From Muscardinus avellanarius (Eukaryota > Chordata > Mammalia > Rodentia > Gliridae), in assembly GCA_963383645.1 (NCBI GenBank), contig OY726574.1, positions 58,893,394 through 58,957,393 on the forward strand: a stretch of 64,000 bases of DNA, in the 5' to 3' direction. Below are positions 45,141 to 53,743 of this stretch, piece after piece. A model generated the notes under the pieces. That model was given only the letters and a program-made list of their open reading frames with translations, was not told where the DNA came from and did not search any database. Both the position numbers and the translations under genes were made by a program. Numbering within the stretch: position 1 is the stretch's first letter; the number at the start of each line of letters is the position of its first letter.

Positions 45141-45989
45141 AAAATATCAAATCGGGAACCATTATGGGTGTTTATTTCATGTGTGTTGGGTTATATTTTG
45201 TAGCTTTGGTTTTTCCCACGTCCAAAAAGAACAGCCGTCAGTGAGTTGAAGCCCTAACAGAGGCAGCTGTCAGCTCCCCTGGGAGCCAAAACAGAAGGGA
45301 GGAGCTGAGTCCAGTGACATTATAGTTAGAATAAAATAATAATGTGTTTTCCTAGCAGGAGAACGCTGATCGAGACGACCAGTGAGGGGTGTTGGCTCTG
45401 TGTCTAGGCACTCCAAGTTCTCCAAGGGCAGGGGGCCCTTGAGGGCCGGGATGTGGTGAGCCTGAGCCCAGATCTGGCACACAATGTTTGCCTAATAAAG
45501 ACTTCATTAATAGGCATCGAGGTCTATTTCGGATTCCGGAAACTCAGAGATAAGTTTCAGAGAATCACCCTGACCTCTAGGAGTGCAGACCGTCGTGGGG
45601 GCTGCTCCCTGAGTGTGTAGGGCTGCTGAAAAGCTTGCCCACCCCCTGCCTGGGCCTCTTTGGCATCATCCTCGCCTGGCCATCTGCTGTGCGTGGTTAG
45701 AGACCTGGACATGGAACTGTAGCCAGACCAAGGGGGTGGGGAACTGACGCTGGGTCGTCTGGGATCTTAGCTCAAGCCATCCCAGCATCTTTCTGACACA
45801 GAAAGACAAAAGCTCAAGGAAGGCCAAATCACATTACGCACAGACAAATATGTGACCATGAGCCCCACTGCTATGTAGAGTCATAATGCACTAATTAAAA
45901 GAAGGTGCAAAGATCAAATTATCTTATGTGCATGTACAAATGTGGAACAACAAACACCACCATTTATAATCATAACACACCAATAAAAA
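45141..45989. other. Unassigned sequence
   Basis: GC-moderate; no exon or repeat recognised. Confidence 0.4.
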
Positions 45990-46156
45990 ATCCCAGTGCT
46001 TGGGAGGCTGAGACAGGATGGGCAGGTCCGTGGCCAGCCTCAGCTGCTCAGTGCGGCCCTCTGCAACTTTGTGAGACCCTGTTTCAAAATAAAAAATAAA
46101 ATAGGACTGGGGTGCAGCTCAGGGGTCTAATGCCCCTGGGGTTCAATCCCAGTACT

Positions 46157-46160
<4 letters not shown>
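45990..46160 (+). mobile_element. B1-dID SINE, 5'-truncated
   Basis: TCCCAGTGCTTGGGAGGCTG to GGTTCAATCCCAGTACTATAG, running into GATA repeats. Confidence 0.9.
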
Positions 46161-46194
<34 letters not shown>

Positions 46195-46392
46195 GATGGA
46201 CAAATATAGATGATACATAGATAGAGATGATACATAGATAGAGATGCTGGAGATGACAGATAGATAGATAGATAATGGATAGATATAGATGATACATAGC
46301 TATAGATACATAGCTATAGATACATAGCTATAGATGATAAAGATGATAGATGATAGATAGATATGATAGATATAGATGATAGATGGAGAGAC

Positions 46393-46445
<53 letters not shown>
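46157..46445. repeat. (GATA)n arrays with GATACATA variants
   Basis: Nine GATA units at 46157-46193, a degenerate middle, and about 13 units at 46394-46445. The minus-strand frame here (Tyr/Leu/Ser repeats) is an artefact. Confidence 0.97.
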
Positions 46446-46446
<1 letters not shown>

Positions 46447-46898
46447 AGAGTGCACACAAGAGGCCTGAGCACTGGCCCTGGAGTCTTCCTTCCACAGTCC
46501 TTTCCTACCTGTTCTTTGCTCGCTGCCCTCAGTTTTCTGGCCGCCAAAACCAGCTTTTCTCCCATGAACATTTTGTTTAACTTGAGGGAAGTTGTAGTGG
46601 TGCCAGGGACTCTGATGTAGACATTCCCACCTGGGTTAGAGAACCTGGAGGAGTTGGAAGTCTTGAGGCCCTCCCTTCCCAGCGTCCTGCGCTGAGGGAG
46701 AGGCAATGCTCGTGAGAAGCCCCTCGGAGGGGACATGGCTGAAGGAGGCTCAGAGGCCCACTTGCCCCAGCAGGGGCAGTCAGGTGAACCTCAGAAAGCG
46801 GGGTCTCCTTGGCCGGGCTTATCAACAAACAGCAAAGGGCAGTGAGCTAAAGGAGGGCAGAGGAGCCCGGCCATTCCAAGACCCCAAAAGCAGAAGGC
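46446..46898. other. Unassigned sequence
   Basis: GC-rich, with short open frames lacking domain features. No exon claimed. Confidence 0.4.
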
Positions 46899-47100
46899 AG
46901 CCAGGTGTGGTGGCCCATGCCTGTGATCCCACTACTTGGGAGGCTGAGACAAGAGGGTCCCAGGTTTGAGGCCAGCCTCGGCAGCTTACCAAGACCCTCA
47001 GCAACTTAGTGAGACCCTGTTCCAAAATAAAAATAATAAGGGCTGGAGTATAGCTCAGAGGTAGAATACCCCAGGGTCCAATCTCCAGTACAAAAAAAAA
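46899..47100 (+). mobile_element. B1-dID SINE
   Basis: GCCAGGTGTGGTGGCCCATG to GGTCCAATCTCCAGTAC and an A-rich tail, just before the source of mosaic block 2. Confidence 0.92.
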
Positions 47101-47130
47101 GAAAAAAGAAAGAAAGAAAGAAGCTGATGG

Positions 47131-47330
47131 CATTCTGAGAAACACGAATGACCAACAGTCGCTATCATAGTTCTTCTCGCTCTCGTTTCTTCTCTGTACG
47201 AGCCATGGCTTTCAGGGAAGAGGAACGGGACTGCAGTTCCTTTTCCTCCAGCCCTTCCTGGCTCATCAGTAAGTGGAAGGTAGAAAAAGTTGATAGAACA
47301 TATGCAAATCAAGATGAGAAGTAAACACAG
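47131..47330 (+). repeat. Source of mosaic block 2 and of the 25-bp node
   Basis: The segment at 47131-47219 and the 25-mer at 47306-47330 are both reproduced at 51.9-52.1 kb. It contains an octamer-like ATGCAAAT at 47302-47309. No gene was recognised. Confidence 0.75.
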
Positions 47331-47460
47331 GTCGGTGAGTGTGGGTAGCTTCCCCACTGTTCTGCTAAGAAATACAAATGCCTGCGTGAGCCATAAAAGT
47401 CAAATTGCACGACTCTGTTGTTTCATCATATGACCTACGTTATCATTTATAACTAGTATT

Positions 47461-47602
47461 GGGTGGGGCGTAGTGGCGTATTCCTGTGATCCAAGTACTT
47501 GGGAGGCTAAGGTAGGAGGATGCCAGGTGCAGAACCAGCCTCAGAAACTTAGTGAAACTCTCAGCAACTTAACAAGATCCTGATTCCAAATAAAAATAAA
47601 AT
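47461..47602 (+). mobile_element. SINE A (B1-dID) left half, outermost host of the nest
   Basis: The 7SL-like left half (GGGGCGTAGTGGCGTATTCC through CAAATAAAAATAAAATGG) stops in the A-rich linker where SINE B starts. Its right half appears to resume at 50903-50975. Confidence 0.7.
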
Positions 47603-47660
47603 GGGAGCCAAGCATGGTGGCGCACGCTTGTAATCCCACGACTTAAGAGGCTGAAACAGG
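47603..47660 (+). mobile_element. SINE B (B1-dID), 5' part, interrupted by the half-L1
   Basis: GAGCCAAGCATGGTGGCGCA begins a B1-dID copy that continues at 50711 beyond the L1-derived insertion. The last 16 bases are the duplicated target. Confidence 0.85.
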
Positions 47661-48455
47661 GGAGACTTCAGGGAAGATGGCGACCGAGAAAAGCGGGGCT
47701 TAAGAGCCCTGCTAACAACCAATCTCCATTACCACAAAATCAGCGCCTTTCATAGCCAGAAAACACCATCAGCAGAGAAACAAAAAAATCACCAGGCTCC
47801 AGAGTGAAAGCGGACTGAGAACAGAGCTCAGAGCCACAGAGGAGATACACCGGCCTCACGCCCGAGGACGCGGCAGCAGCGCCATACTGCCGGCGGCAGC
47901 GGTGACTTCACCGGACGGCTACAGCAAGCCGAGGTGAGCCGCCGCGGAACAGCCAGGGGGGATCTTTCGGCAAAGGGAGCATCTAAAGCTCCCAGTGGCT
48001 GAGCTCAGCACACGCTGCAAGGACTCAGAGTGGAATTCAAAACCAAGAAGAAATAAGCCAACCTCACGGCCGAGGGCGTAGCAGCAGCGCCATATTGCCA
48101 CCGGCGGCAGCAGCAGCGAACTCAATGAGTCCAGTACAGCTACATCTGCGTACTCAAGAACAGTGAGTCAAATTGCGGGCCACAGAGGAGAAATCCCAGT
48201 ACTGTACTCCCTGGGACTTGACCCAGTGGGGGAGGGGCGGTGGCAGAGATATCACACCATAGGAGAACGTGCAACCTGGCACACCCAACAGTCTAAAGCA
48301 GCCTCTATCGACTCCCTGGGTCGAAGACTCTGTGATACAACCCAGTAAAGGAGTAGTGGGGTCTGAGATACTACAGACTCGAGATCCAGAACACCTTAAG
48401 GGAAGTCATAGTGACCCAAGGGAAGAACCCAGAGAAGGCACAAACTTCCGAAATC
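47661..48455 (+). promoter_or_regulatory. L1 5' UTR / internal promoter region with a duplicated block
   Basis: The region starts at the apparent full-length 5' end. AAGATGGCG at 47674-47682 matches the YY1-type site near position +12 of many mammalian L1s. A block beginning CCTCACG and containing GCAGCAGCGCCATA recurs at 47854-47902 and 48062-48111, a 208-bp period, so the UTR may hold two degenerate monomers. GC and CpG content are high at 47850-47960 and 48060-48120. Promoter activity is inferred from position and family knowledge. Confidence 0.6.
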
Positions 48456-49373
48456 ATGGGAAAGAGGAATAACACTGGAGCAATGAATGCCCACAACCCC
48501 ACAACATCAGAACCCGATAAAACTGAAAATCAGAGATTTCTAGAAGATCAAATCAGGAAAATAACTGTAGAAATAATAGAGGTGCTTCGAAAAGAACTCA
48601 GAGAGAGCCAAAAAGAGATAAAGGATGCAATTAATGAAGTAAAGGCCTCAATTCAAAGCACAAACAACCAATTAGAACACATGGAGAACAGAATCTCGCT
48701 CTTAGAAGATGATCATTCCAAAAATGAACGCATAGTTTCTAATCTAGAAAAAAATATCCAACAGCAGGAATCTGACATTGAAGAAATATGGGCCCATTTT
48801 AAGAGAGCTAACCTAAGAATAATTGGAATAGAGGAGGGAAAAGAAAGTGATACCAAAGGGATCAACAATCTCTTCAAGGAAGTAATAGCAGAAAATTTTC
48901 CAAACATAGAGCAAGAGGTCGATACACAGGTCCAGGAAACTTATAGAACTCCCTTTAGACAGGATTGGAGAAGAGGATCCCCACGCCACATAACTGTCAA
49001 AATGACCAATGTGGAAGCCAAGCAGAGAATCTTAAAGGCAACAAAAACAAAGGGCCAAGTGACATTCAGAGGCAAACCAATTAGAATCACTCCAGACTTC
49101 CCAAACCAAGTCATGAGAGCCAGAAGGGCTTGGAGTAACATATTCCAAACTCTGAAAGAAAACAACTTCCAGCCAAAAATTTCCTACCCAGCAAAACTTT
49201 CTATCAAATTAGATGGAGAAATAAGAAGCTTCCATGACAAACAGAAACTGAAGGAATTTATGTCTTCAAAACCAGCACTAGAGAAAATACTCAAAGAGAT
49301 TAACTACAAAGAAGAAATAGGTAACACACACCAGAACCAGAGAAACAAGAGTTTCCATCCAACAGACAATTAA
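48456..49373 (+). CDS. LINE-1 ORF1p, intact, 305 aa
   Basis: ORF1p is the L1 RNA-binding and nucleic-acid chaperone protein. It trimerises through a coiled coil and coats L1 RNA in the cytoplasmic ribonucleoprotein. The frame is open further upstream to a GTG at 48411, but the first ATG is at 48456 in good context (A at -3, G at +4), giving MGKRNN, the usual L1 ORF1p type of start. Residues about 30-110 form a heptad-rich coiled coil. NLRIIGI at 119-125 opens the RRM, which runs to about 212. The C-terminal domain includes ARRAW and FQPKISYPAKLS at about 222-249. No stop or frameshift interrupts it, and the length is near the usual 300-340 aa. The partner ORF2 is absent downstream. Expression and function are unknown. 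Confidence 0.93.
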   Translation: MGKRNNTGAMNAHNPTTSEPDKTENQRFLEDQIRKITVEIIEVLRKELRESQKEIKDAINEVKASIQSTNNQLEHMENRISLLEDDHSKNERIVSNLEKNIQQQESDIEEIWAHFKRANLRIIGIEEGKESDTKGINNLFKEVIAENFPNIEQEVDTQVQETYRTPFRQDWRRGSPRHITVKMTNVEAKQRILKATKTKGQVTFRGKPIRITPDFPNQVMRARRAWSNIFQTLKENNFQPKISYPAKLSIKLDGEIRSFHDKQKLKEFMSSKPALEKILKEINYKEEIGNTHQNQRNKSFHPTDN

Positions 49374-49569
49374 GATTGGTTATCTGTGGAGATTCATTAT
49401 TTATGTTAGTCTTTTACCTATCTCTAAATTGTATTGTTTGCCTTTATTGTTGTTAATTTTTAGGATTTCTAGTTGGAATATTAATATACCTTCAGATATA
49501 GCATTTGGAAATATTTTATCCAATTCTATTAGTAACTGTTAACTCTGTTTACATTGTCTTTGGATATAC

Positions 49570-50090
49570 AATATGTTTTTTATTTTTTAGGGAGTTTGTA
49601 TACTCTTCTGTTGCCTGTGCCATTGAAATCATATCCAAGATATCACTGCCAGTTTCAATGTTGTGAGGTTTTATGACCCAGATTTTCTTCTAAAAGTTTA
49701 TAGTCTTAAGATTTATATTTAGGTCTTTTATCTATTTTGAGTTAATATTTGTATATGGGATTAGGTAAGGGTCCAATTTTATTCTTTTCCATGTAATTAT
49801 TATTTTTCAACAATATTTAGTTAAAAGATTATTATTTCCACCACCAAATGTTCTTGGAAACCTTGTCAAAAATAACTTGCTAATATAGGGAAGAATTTAG
49901 CTCTAGGCTTTTACTTAACTCCAATGGTTTATATATCTGCCTTTAGAACAGTACTATACTGTCTCAATTATTGTAGCTCTATATGGTTTGAAATCAGAAA
50001 TATATATCTTCTAGCTTTGTTCTTTTTCAAGATCATTTTGGGTATCTAGAGTCCATATTCCATATTAGGATAGATTTTTTTCTGAAAAAT
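49570..50090 (-). mobile_element. Older L1 ORF2-region fragment, antisense inside the half-element
   Basis: The plus strand reads as reverse-complemented L1 ORF2, recognisable by landmarks such as GTTGCCTGTGCCATTGAAAT, TTTTGAGTTAATATTTGTAT and GAAATCAGAAATATATATCT. It is diverged and has no open frame. It begins in mid ORF2 with no poly-T, no 3' UTR and no evident target-site duplication. It is therefore unlikely to be a separate later insertion and was more probably captured by the element that carries ORF1. Confidence 0.75.
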
Positions 50091-50446
50091 AAATATATAA
50101 ATATATGATAGTTTCACCTAAAAAAAATAGAAAAAAAATATTCTCTGGTAAGAAAGAATGCAAAAAGAAATATTGAAATGTTATCTTTAAGTCATCAAAA
50201 GCTTGGTATCAGACAAATGAAACTGTTATGTGAGATTATCATTTTTAATTTTGGATAAATTGCTATAATACTAGATATCAACCACTAAGCCAAGCATGGG
50301 AAGCAGGGATGGGGAGGGAATGGGGTGGGGATCGGGTGGGGGCTGACTGGGCGATGTGTGCATGTATGTCTACAAAAGTTTGTATCCCACTATGATGTAT
50401 GAATACAGTGCACCAATAAAAAAATAAATAAAAATAAAGTACAAAT

Positions 50447-50704
50447 ATAATACCCAACATGCTGGTATAATTCTTATCCAGTTTACCCAGTTGTTCGCAC
50501 CATATGTGATGGCAGTAGATTTGTAAAATCAAGAAACCAAAATAAAAGGTGGGCATCGTGTTATATGAACCTGTAATCCTACTACTTAGAAGGCTGAGAC
50601 AGAAGGATAACCTCAGCAACTTAGCGATACTCTCAGTAACCTAGTGAGACCCTATTTCAAAATAAAAAATAAATAAATAAAAAGGGCTGGGGGAGTAAAC
50701 TGAG
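50447..50704 (+). other. 3' transduced flank of the half-L1
   Basis: After the L1 tail (CACCAATAAAAAAATAAAT) come 258 bases of unrelated sequence, including a partial SINE (about 50545-50700). They end in AAAAAAAA directly before the downstream target-site duplication. AATAAATAAATAAA at about 50668-50681 lies some 25 bases before that A-run, the spacing of a used polyadenylation signal. This is the expected form of read-through transcription followed by retrotransposition. Confidence 0.75.
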
Positions 50705-50710
50705 AAAAAA

Positions 50711-50902
50711 AAGAGGCTGAGACAGGAGGATCGCACAGGTTCGAAGCCAGCCTCAGCTACTTAGTGAGCCTCTCAGAAACTTAGTGAGACCCTGTTTCCA
50801 AATAAAATAGAAAATATGAAATAGGTCTGGGAGTGTATCCCAGAAATGGAAAGCTGGGACTGGTTCCATCCCCAGTACCACAAAACAAATAAAAAATTAA
50901 AA
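50711..50902 (+). mobile_element. SINE B (B1-dID), 3' part
   Basis: The copy resumes with AAGAGGCTGAGACAGG and continues through GATCGCACAGGTTCGAAGCC to a right half ending TTCCATCCCCAGTACC and an A-rich tail. Joined to 47603-47660 it makes one complete SINE. Confidence 0.85.
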
Positions 50903-50975
50903 AAACACAATAAAATAGGGCTGGGGGTATAGGTCAGAGGTAAAATGTCCCTGGGTTCAAACTCCATCCCCACAA
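50903..50975 (+). mobile_element. SINE A right half
   Basis: An ID-like right half without its own left half (AATAGGGCTGGGGGTATAGG to CAAACTCCATCCCC). Its linker matches the linker where SINE A stops at 47602, so the two are probably one disrupted copy. Confidence 0.65.
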
Positions 50976-51010
50976 ACAAAATTTTAATTAATTTAAAAAT
51001 GAAACTAATA

Positions 51011-51196
51011 CTGCCAGGCGTGGTGGCACATGCTTGTAATCCCCGCACTTGGGAGGCAGATACAGGAGGATCGCGCAGGTTCGAAGTCAGCCATGCTGGC
51101 TTAAGAGACCCTGTTTCCAAATTAAAAAATATAAAAATAGGTGTCTGGGAGTGAAGCCTGGAGGTAGAAGGGCTTCCAGGAACCCCAGTACCACAA

Positions 51197-51227
<31 letters not shown>

Positions 51228-51236
51228 AAATTTTTT
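51011..51236 (+). mobile_element. B1-dID SINE, young subfamily, with TSD
   Basis: Complete copy (GCCAGGCGTGGTGGCACATG to CTTCCAGGAACCCCAGTACC) with an AAAT-rich tail. AAAATGAAACTAATA flanks it on both sides (50996-51010 and 51237-51251). Confidence 0.93.
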
Positions 51237-51740
51237 AAAATGAAACTAATATTCTACAGCATTAAGATGAATGATAAAATTCATGCTAATAATATAAAAT
51301 TAAAAGTTTTATTTACTTAGAAAAATATTAGCTAGTAAGCTTCAAATATCATCATAAGTCAAGAGAGGAGACCAACACCAGAAAAGAGACAGTCTTCTCT
51401 GTAGGACCTCTCGTGACCTCTGCCCGGCGTTTTGAACGGGACCACACATTTCCATTTTGCACTGGACTCTGTAAAGTACAGCTGCCCTGCCAGTAGCACC
51501 CTCAGTTGTGACAGGCATCAGCGTCTCCAGACTTTGCCAGATGCCTCTGGGGAGGCGAGGGTGTCGGACAGACTGAACCACCTCCGGTTGAGAACGACTG
51601 CCCTGGACAGTGTGAAGACGGCCACGACCTCAAAGTACCGTGGCTCTGCAAGGTCCGACAGCGTGACAGGATACTAAGACTTGAGATCTTTTCTTGAGAG
51701 CCTGTGCCCCCACCCCAGGTTTCCACGCAGGGAAAGAGCT
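51237..51740. other. Unassigned sequence
   Basis: No recognised exon or repeat between the SINE and the mosaic. Confidence 0.4.
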
Positions 51741-51890
51741 AAATATAGTGTCTTTACATCTCTTAAAATAGAATTCAAAGTCAATATACTAATTATGGAT
51801 TGGACTCAGAAACTTATATTTAAATTATTATTATTATTTGGGGCTGGTACCAGGGATTGAGCCTATGTGTATTCTATGTCTAAGTTATAC
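51741..51890 (-). repeat. Mosaic block 1: inverted copy of 53199-53348
   Basis: These 150 bases are the reverse complement of 53199-53348 with about seven differences. The copied interval includes a SINE right-half end plus its non-repeat flank, so it is a specific copy and not just two members of a repeat family. Confidence 0.92.
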
Positions 51891-51912
51891 TTATATAAAC
51901 TTATATAAAGAA

Positions 51913-51937
51913 CTGTGTTTACTTCTCATCTTGATTT
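51913..51937 (-). repeat. Mosaic node: 25-bp inverted copy of 47306-47330
   Basis: The reverse complement matches 25/25 bases, including GATGAGAAGTAAACACAG. The same segment occurs in direct orientation at 52038-52060 and in part as a fold-back at 52184-52211. Confidence 0.88.
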
Positions 51938-51939
51938 CT

Positions 51940-52028
51940 CATTCTGAGAAACACGAATGACCAACAGTCACTATCATAGCTCTTCTCGCTCCCGCTTCTT
52001 CTCTGTACGAGCCATGGCTTTCAGTGAA
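51940..52028 (+). repeat. Mosaic block 2: direct copy of 47131-47219
   Basis: 84 of 89 bases match, starting CATTCTGAGAAACACGAATG. Three of the five differences are C in this copy where the upstream copy has T. An undescribed dispersed repeat could also explain two copies; a genome search would decide. Confidence 0.85.
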
Positions 52029-52037
52029 CGGAAAGGG

Positions 52038-52060
52038 ATCAAGATGAGAAGTAAACACAG
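52038..52060 (+). repeat. Mosaic node: direct copy of 47308-47330
   Basis: 23 bases match exactly. About 88 bases that separate the two parts in the upstream copy (47220-47307) are reduced to 9 here. Confidence 0.88.
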
Positions 52061-52067
52061 CTTATAG

Positions 52068-52183
52068 TGGCAGAATGGCCACTCTTCGGACACCAGGAGT
52101 GGTTTCATCCCATTTCTTCATATTGAAGTCTCAGTCATTCAGTCGTCATAGAACTCACAACCAGAACCACACAAAAGGGCTGG
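52068..52183 (-). repeat. Mosaic block 3: inverted copy of 54225-54340, 116/116 identical
   Basis: The reverse complement of 54225-54340 matches at every base (TGGCAGAATGGCCACTCTTC to CACACAAAAGGGCTGG). Homology ends abruptly on both sides. Confidence 0.97.
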
Positions 52184-52250
52184 TTACTTCTCATATGAGA
52201 AGTAAAAACAGCCATTATATAAGTCATACTTATATAAACTTATATATAAG
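52184..52250. repeat. Mosaic fold-back and direct copy of 51882-51909
   Basis: 52184-52205 is a perfect 22-bp palindrome centred on CATATG. Each half is part of the 25-bp node. 52221-52248 then repeats 51882-51909 (CATACTTATATAAACTTATA) with one or two changes and runs into the AT array. Confidence 0.8.
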
Positions 52251-52440
52251 ATATATATATCTTAAATTATTATATATATATCTTATTATTATTACTTATA
52301 ATAATATATTATATATATTATATATAAAATATATATAATATAATATATATAATATATGTTTTTATATATAATATATAATATATAATATATAATATATAAT
52401 ATATAATAATATATATATCTTATTATATATATATATCTTT
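52206..52440. repeat. AT-rich (TA)n array with TATATCTTAT variants
   Basis: A run of TATATA, ATATAATATA and TATATATCTTATTAT units immediately downstream of the mosaic. It is strongly self-complementary and is a plausible site of replication stalling. Confidence 0.95.
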
Positions 52441-53050
52441 TTTTCTTTCATGAAAAAAGAAGAGGGCAATTATGAAAAGTGGTAACTAGACCTAAAAAAC
52501 TGTGGATGTTTTCCCAAGCAAATCCATTTTTTAGAAGTACCTATATTTAAAAGAATAGCAGAGAAACTAATTCCCTTAAAACCTGGCAACTAGATATGAC
52601 TCGGAAATTCTTCCACAGACACAGTTCAGTTCGGACATGGACTGTGGTTTCAGGGTGGATGGTCTCCGAGACACAGTGATATGGAGACATCTCAACACCA
52701 GCCCCCACCATGCAGGAGGAGCCCCACCTGCTCAGTGATAGCCGGGGCTCTGATAAAGGGCTGGGAAGAATGCCTAAAAATACCCCGGGATTGTTTTTCT
52801 GATAGATTTATGTACAATGACTCTTTGATTGGTATTTAAAAACCGATGTGGATAACTTGAATTTATACGTAGTGTATAGTCCATTAAGCACATTTTATAA
52901 TAAGCTTCTCTTTGAATCATGATTGCAACTCTATAAGAAAAATTATTATTACTCCTCCATAATTACTAGATGGAGACTCAGAGAGCCTAAGTAATTCTTC
53001 TCAATCAAATATCAGGTGATTAGAAAAAACTTTTTATTAAATATTAGTTT
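52441..53050. other. Unassigned; MIR-like segment at 52870-53010
   Basis: GATGGAGACTCAGAGAGCCT and CTAAGTAATTCTTCTCAATC resemble a MIR core. The rest was not recognised. Confidence 0.4.
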
Positions 53051-53052
53051 CT

Positions 53053-53265
53053 AGCTGGGTATAGTGGCATCCATCTGTAATCTCAGAACTTGGAAGGCTT
53101 AGAGAAGAAAATCACAGGTTCAAGACCAGTCTCAGTAACCCAATAAGATTCTCAGCAACTAAACAAGATCCGGTTTCAAAAATAAAAAATAGCTGGGGGT
53201 ATAACTTAGACATAGAATACGCATAGGCTCAATCCCTGGTACCAGCCAAAAATAATAATAATAAT
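53053..53265 (+). mobile_element. B1-dID SINE; 3' end copied into the mosaic
   Basis: GCTGGGTATAGTGGCATCCA to GCTCAATCCCTGGTACC. Its terminal 50 bases and the following flank (to 53348) recur in inverted form at 51741-51890. Confidence 0.9.
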
Positions 53266-53370
53266 TTAAATATAAATTTCTGAGTCCAATCCATAATTAA
53301 TATATTGACTTTGAATTATATTTTAAGAGATGTAAAGACACTATATTTTACTTCATATATATACATATAT

Positions 53371-53400
53371 GAGTGTGTGTGTGTGTGTGTGTGTGTGTTT
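53371..53400. repeat. (GT)n microsatellite
   Basis: About 14 GT units. Confidence 0.95.
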
Positions 53401-53543
53401 ATAGCAGTATAAAAAACTTTTGGGCAGTTCAGTTCCAGGATTCTTAAAATAAAATGAGACACTTAATATATTAAGTAATACTAAATATTTATTTTCAGAC
53501 TGATGCATGATATAAATACTCAATAAATAATAAATATGCTCTT

Positions 53544-53730
53544 ATTTTGTTTTGCAGTACTGAGGATGGAACCCAGGAGCATTCTTCCTCTGAGCTCACC
53601 CCCAGCCCTATTTTTTATCCTTTATTTTGAAACAAGGTCTCATTAAGTTGCGGAGGGCTGAGAACCCATGACCCTCCTGTCCCACTCTCCCAAGTACTGA
53701 GGTTACAAGCATGCACCACCATGCCCAGCT
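53544..53730 (-). mobile_element. B1-dID SINE, antisense, with TSD
   Basis: GTACTGAGGATGGAACCCAG to GCACCACCATGCCCAGC. The TSD TAAATATGCTCTT lies at 53531-53543 and 53731-53743. Confidence 0.94.
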
Positions 53731-53743
53731 TAAATATGCTCTT

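Larger units (their letters stand above)
47661..50710 (+). mobile_element. L1-derived half-element: 5'UTR, ORF1, no ORF2, antisense L1 filler, 3' tail, transduction
   Basis: The insertion opens with GGAGACTTCAGGGAAGATGG, an L1-type 5' terminus. Next come a GC-rich 5' UTR, an intact ORF1 (48456-49373), about 200 bp of unassigned sequence, antisense older L1 (about 49570-50090), a G-rich L1 3' tail ending in GTGCACCAATAAAA (about 50100-50446), a transduced flank (50447-50704) and a short A tail. Near-identical 16-bp target-site duplications flank it: AAGAGGCTGAAACAGG at 47645-47660 and AAGAGGCTGAGACAGG at 50711-50726. Both carry the private AAGAGG variant of the host SINE, where the usual SINE reads GGGAGG. 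No ORF2 start, endonuclease or reverse-transcriptase frame is present in sense. The element would need enzymes in trans, as for half-L1 (HAL1) elements, which keep only ORF1. Whether it belongs to a multicopy family cannot be seen here. Confidence 0.85.

Noticed and set aside
46314..46736. 140-aa minus-strand frame
   Set aside because: Half of it is GATA-repeat translation and the rest has no domain features.
47165..47220. Short minus-strand ATG frame (MARTEKKRERE) in both copies of mosaic block 2
   Set aside because: It stops after 13 codons. Conservation between the copies follows from the DNA duplication.
47750..47765. Possible AKAIN1 first coding exon (a minus-strand Met-Val-Phe)
   Set aside because: The bases lie inside the L1 5' UTR and the next residue does not fit. 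No donor context was seen.
48411..48455. ORF1 start at the GTG of 48411 (320 aa)
   Set aside because: It is not an ATG. The in-frame ATG at 48456 has good context and gives the usual ORF1p type of start.
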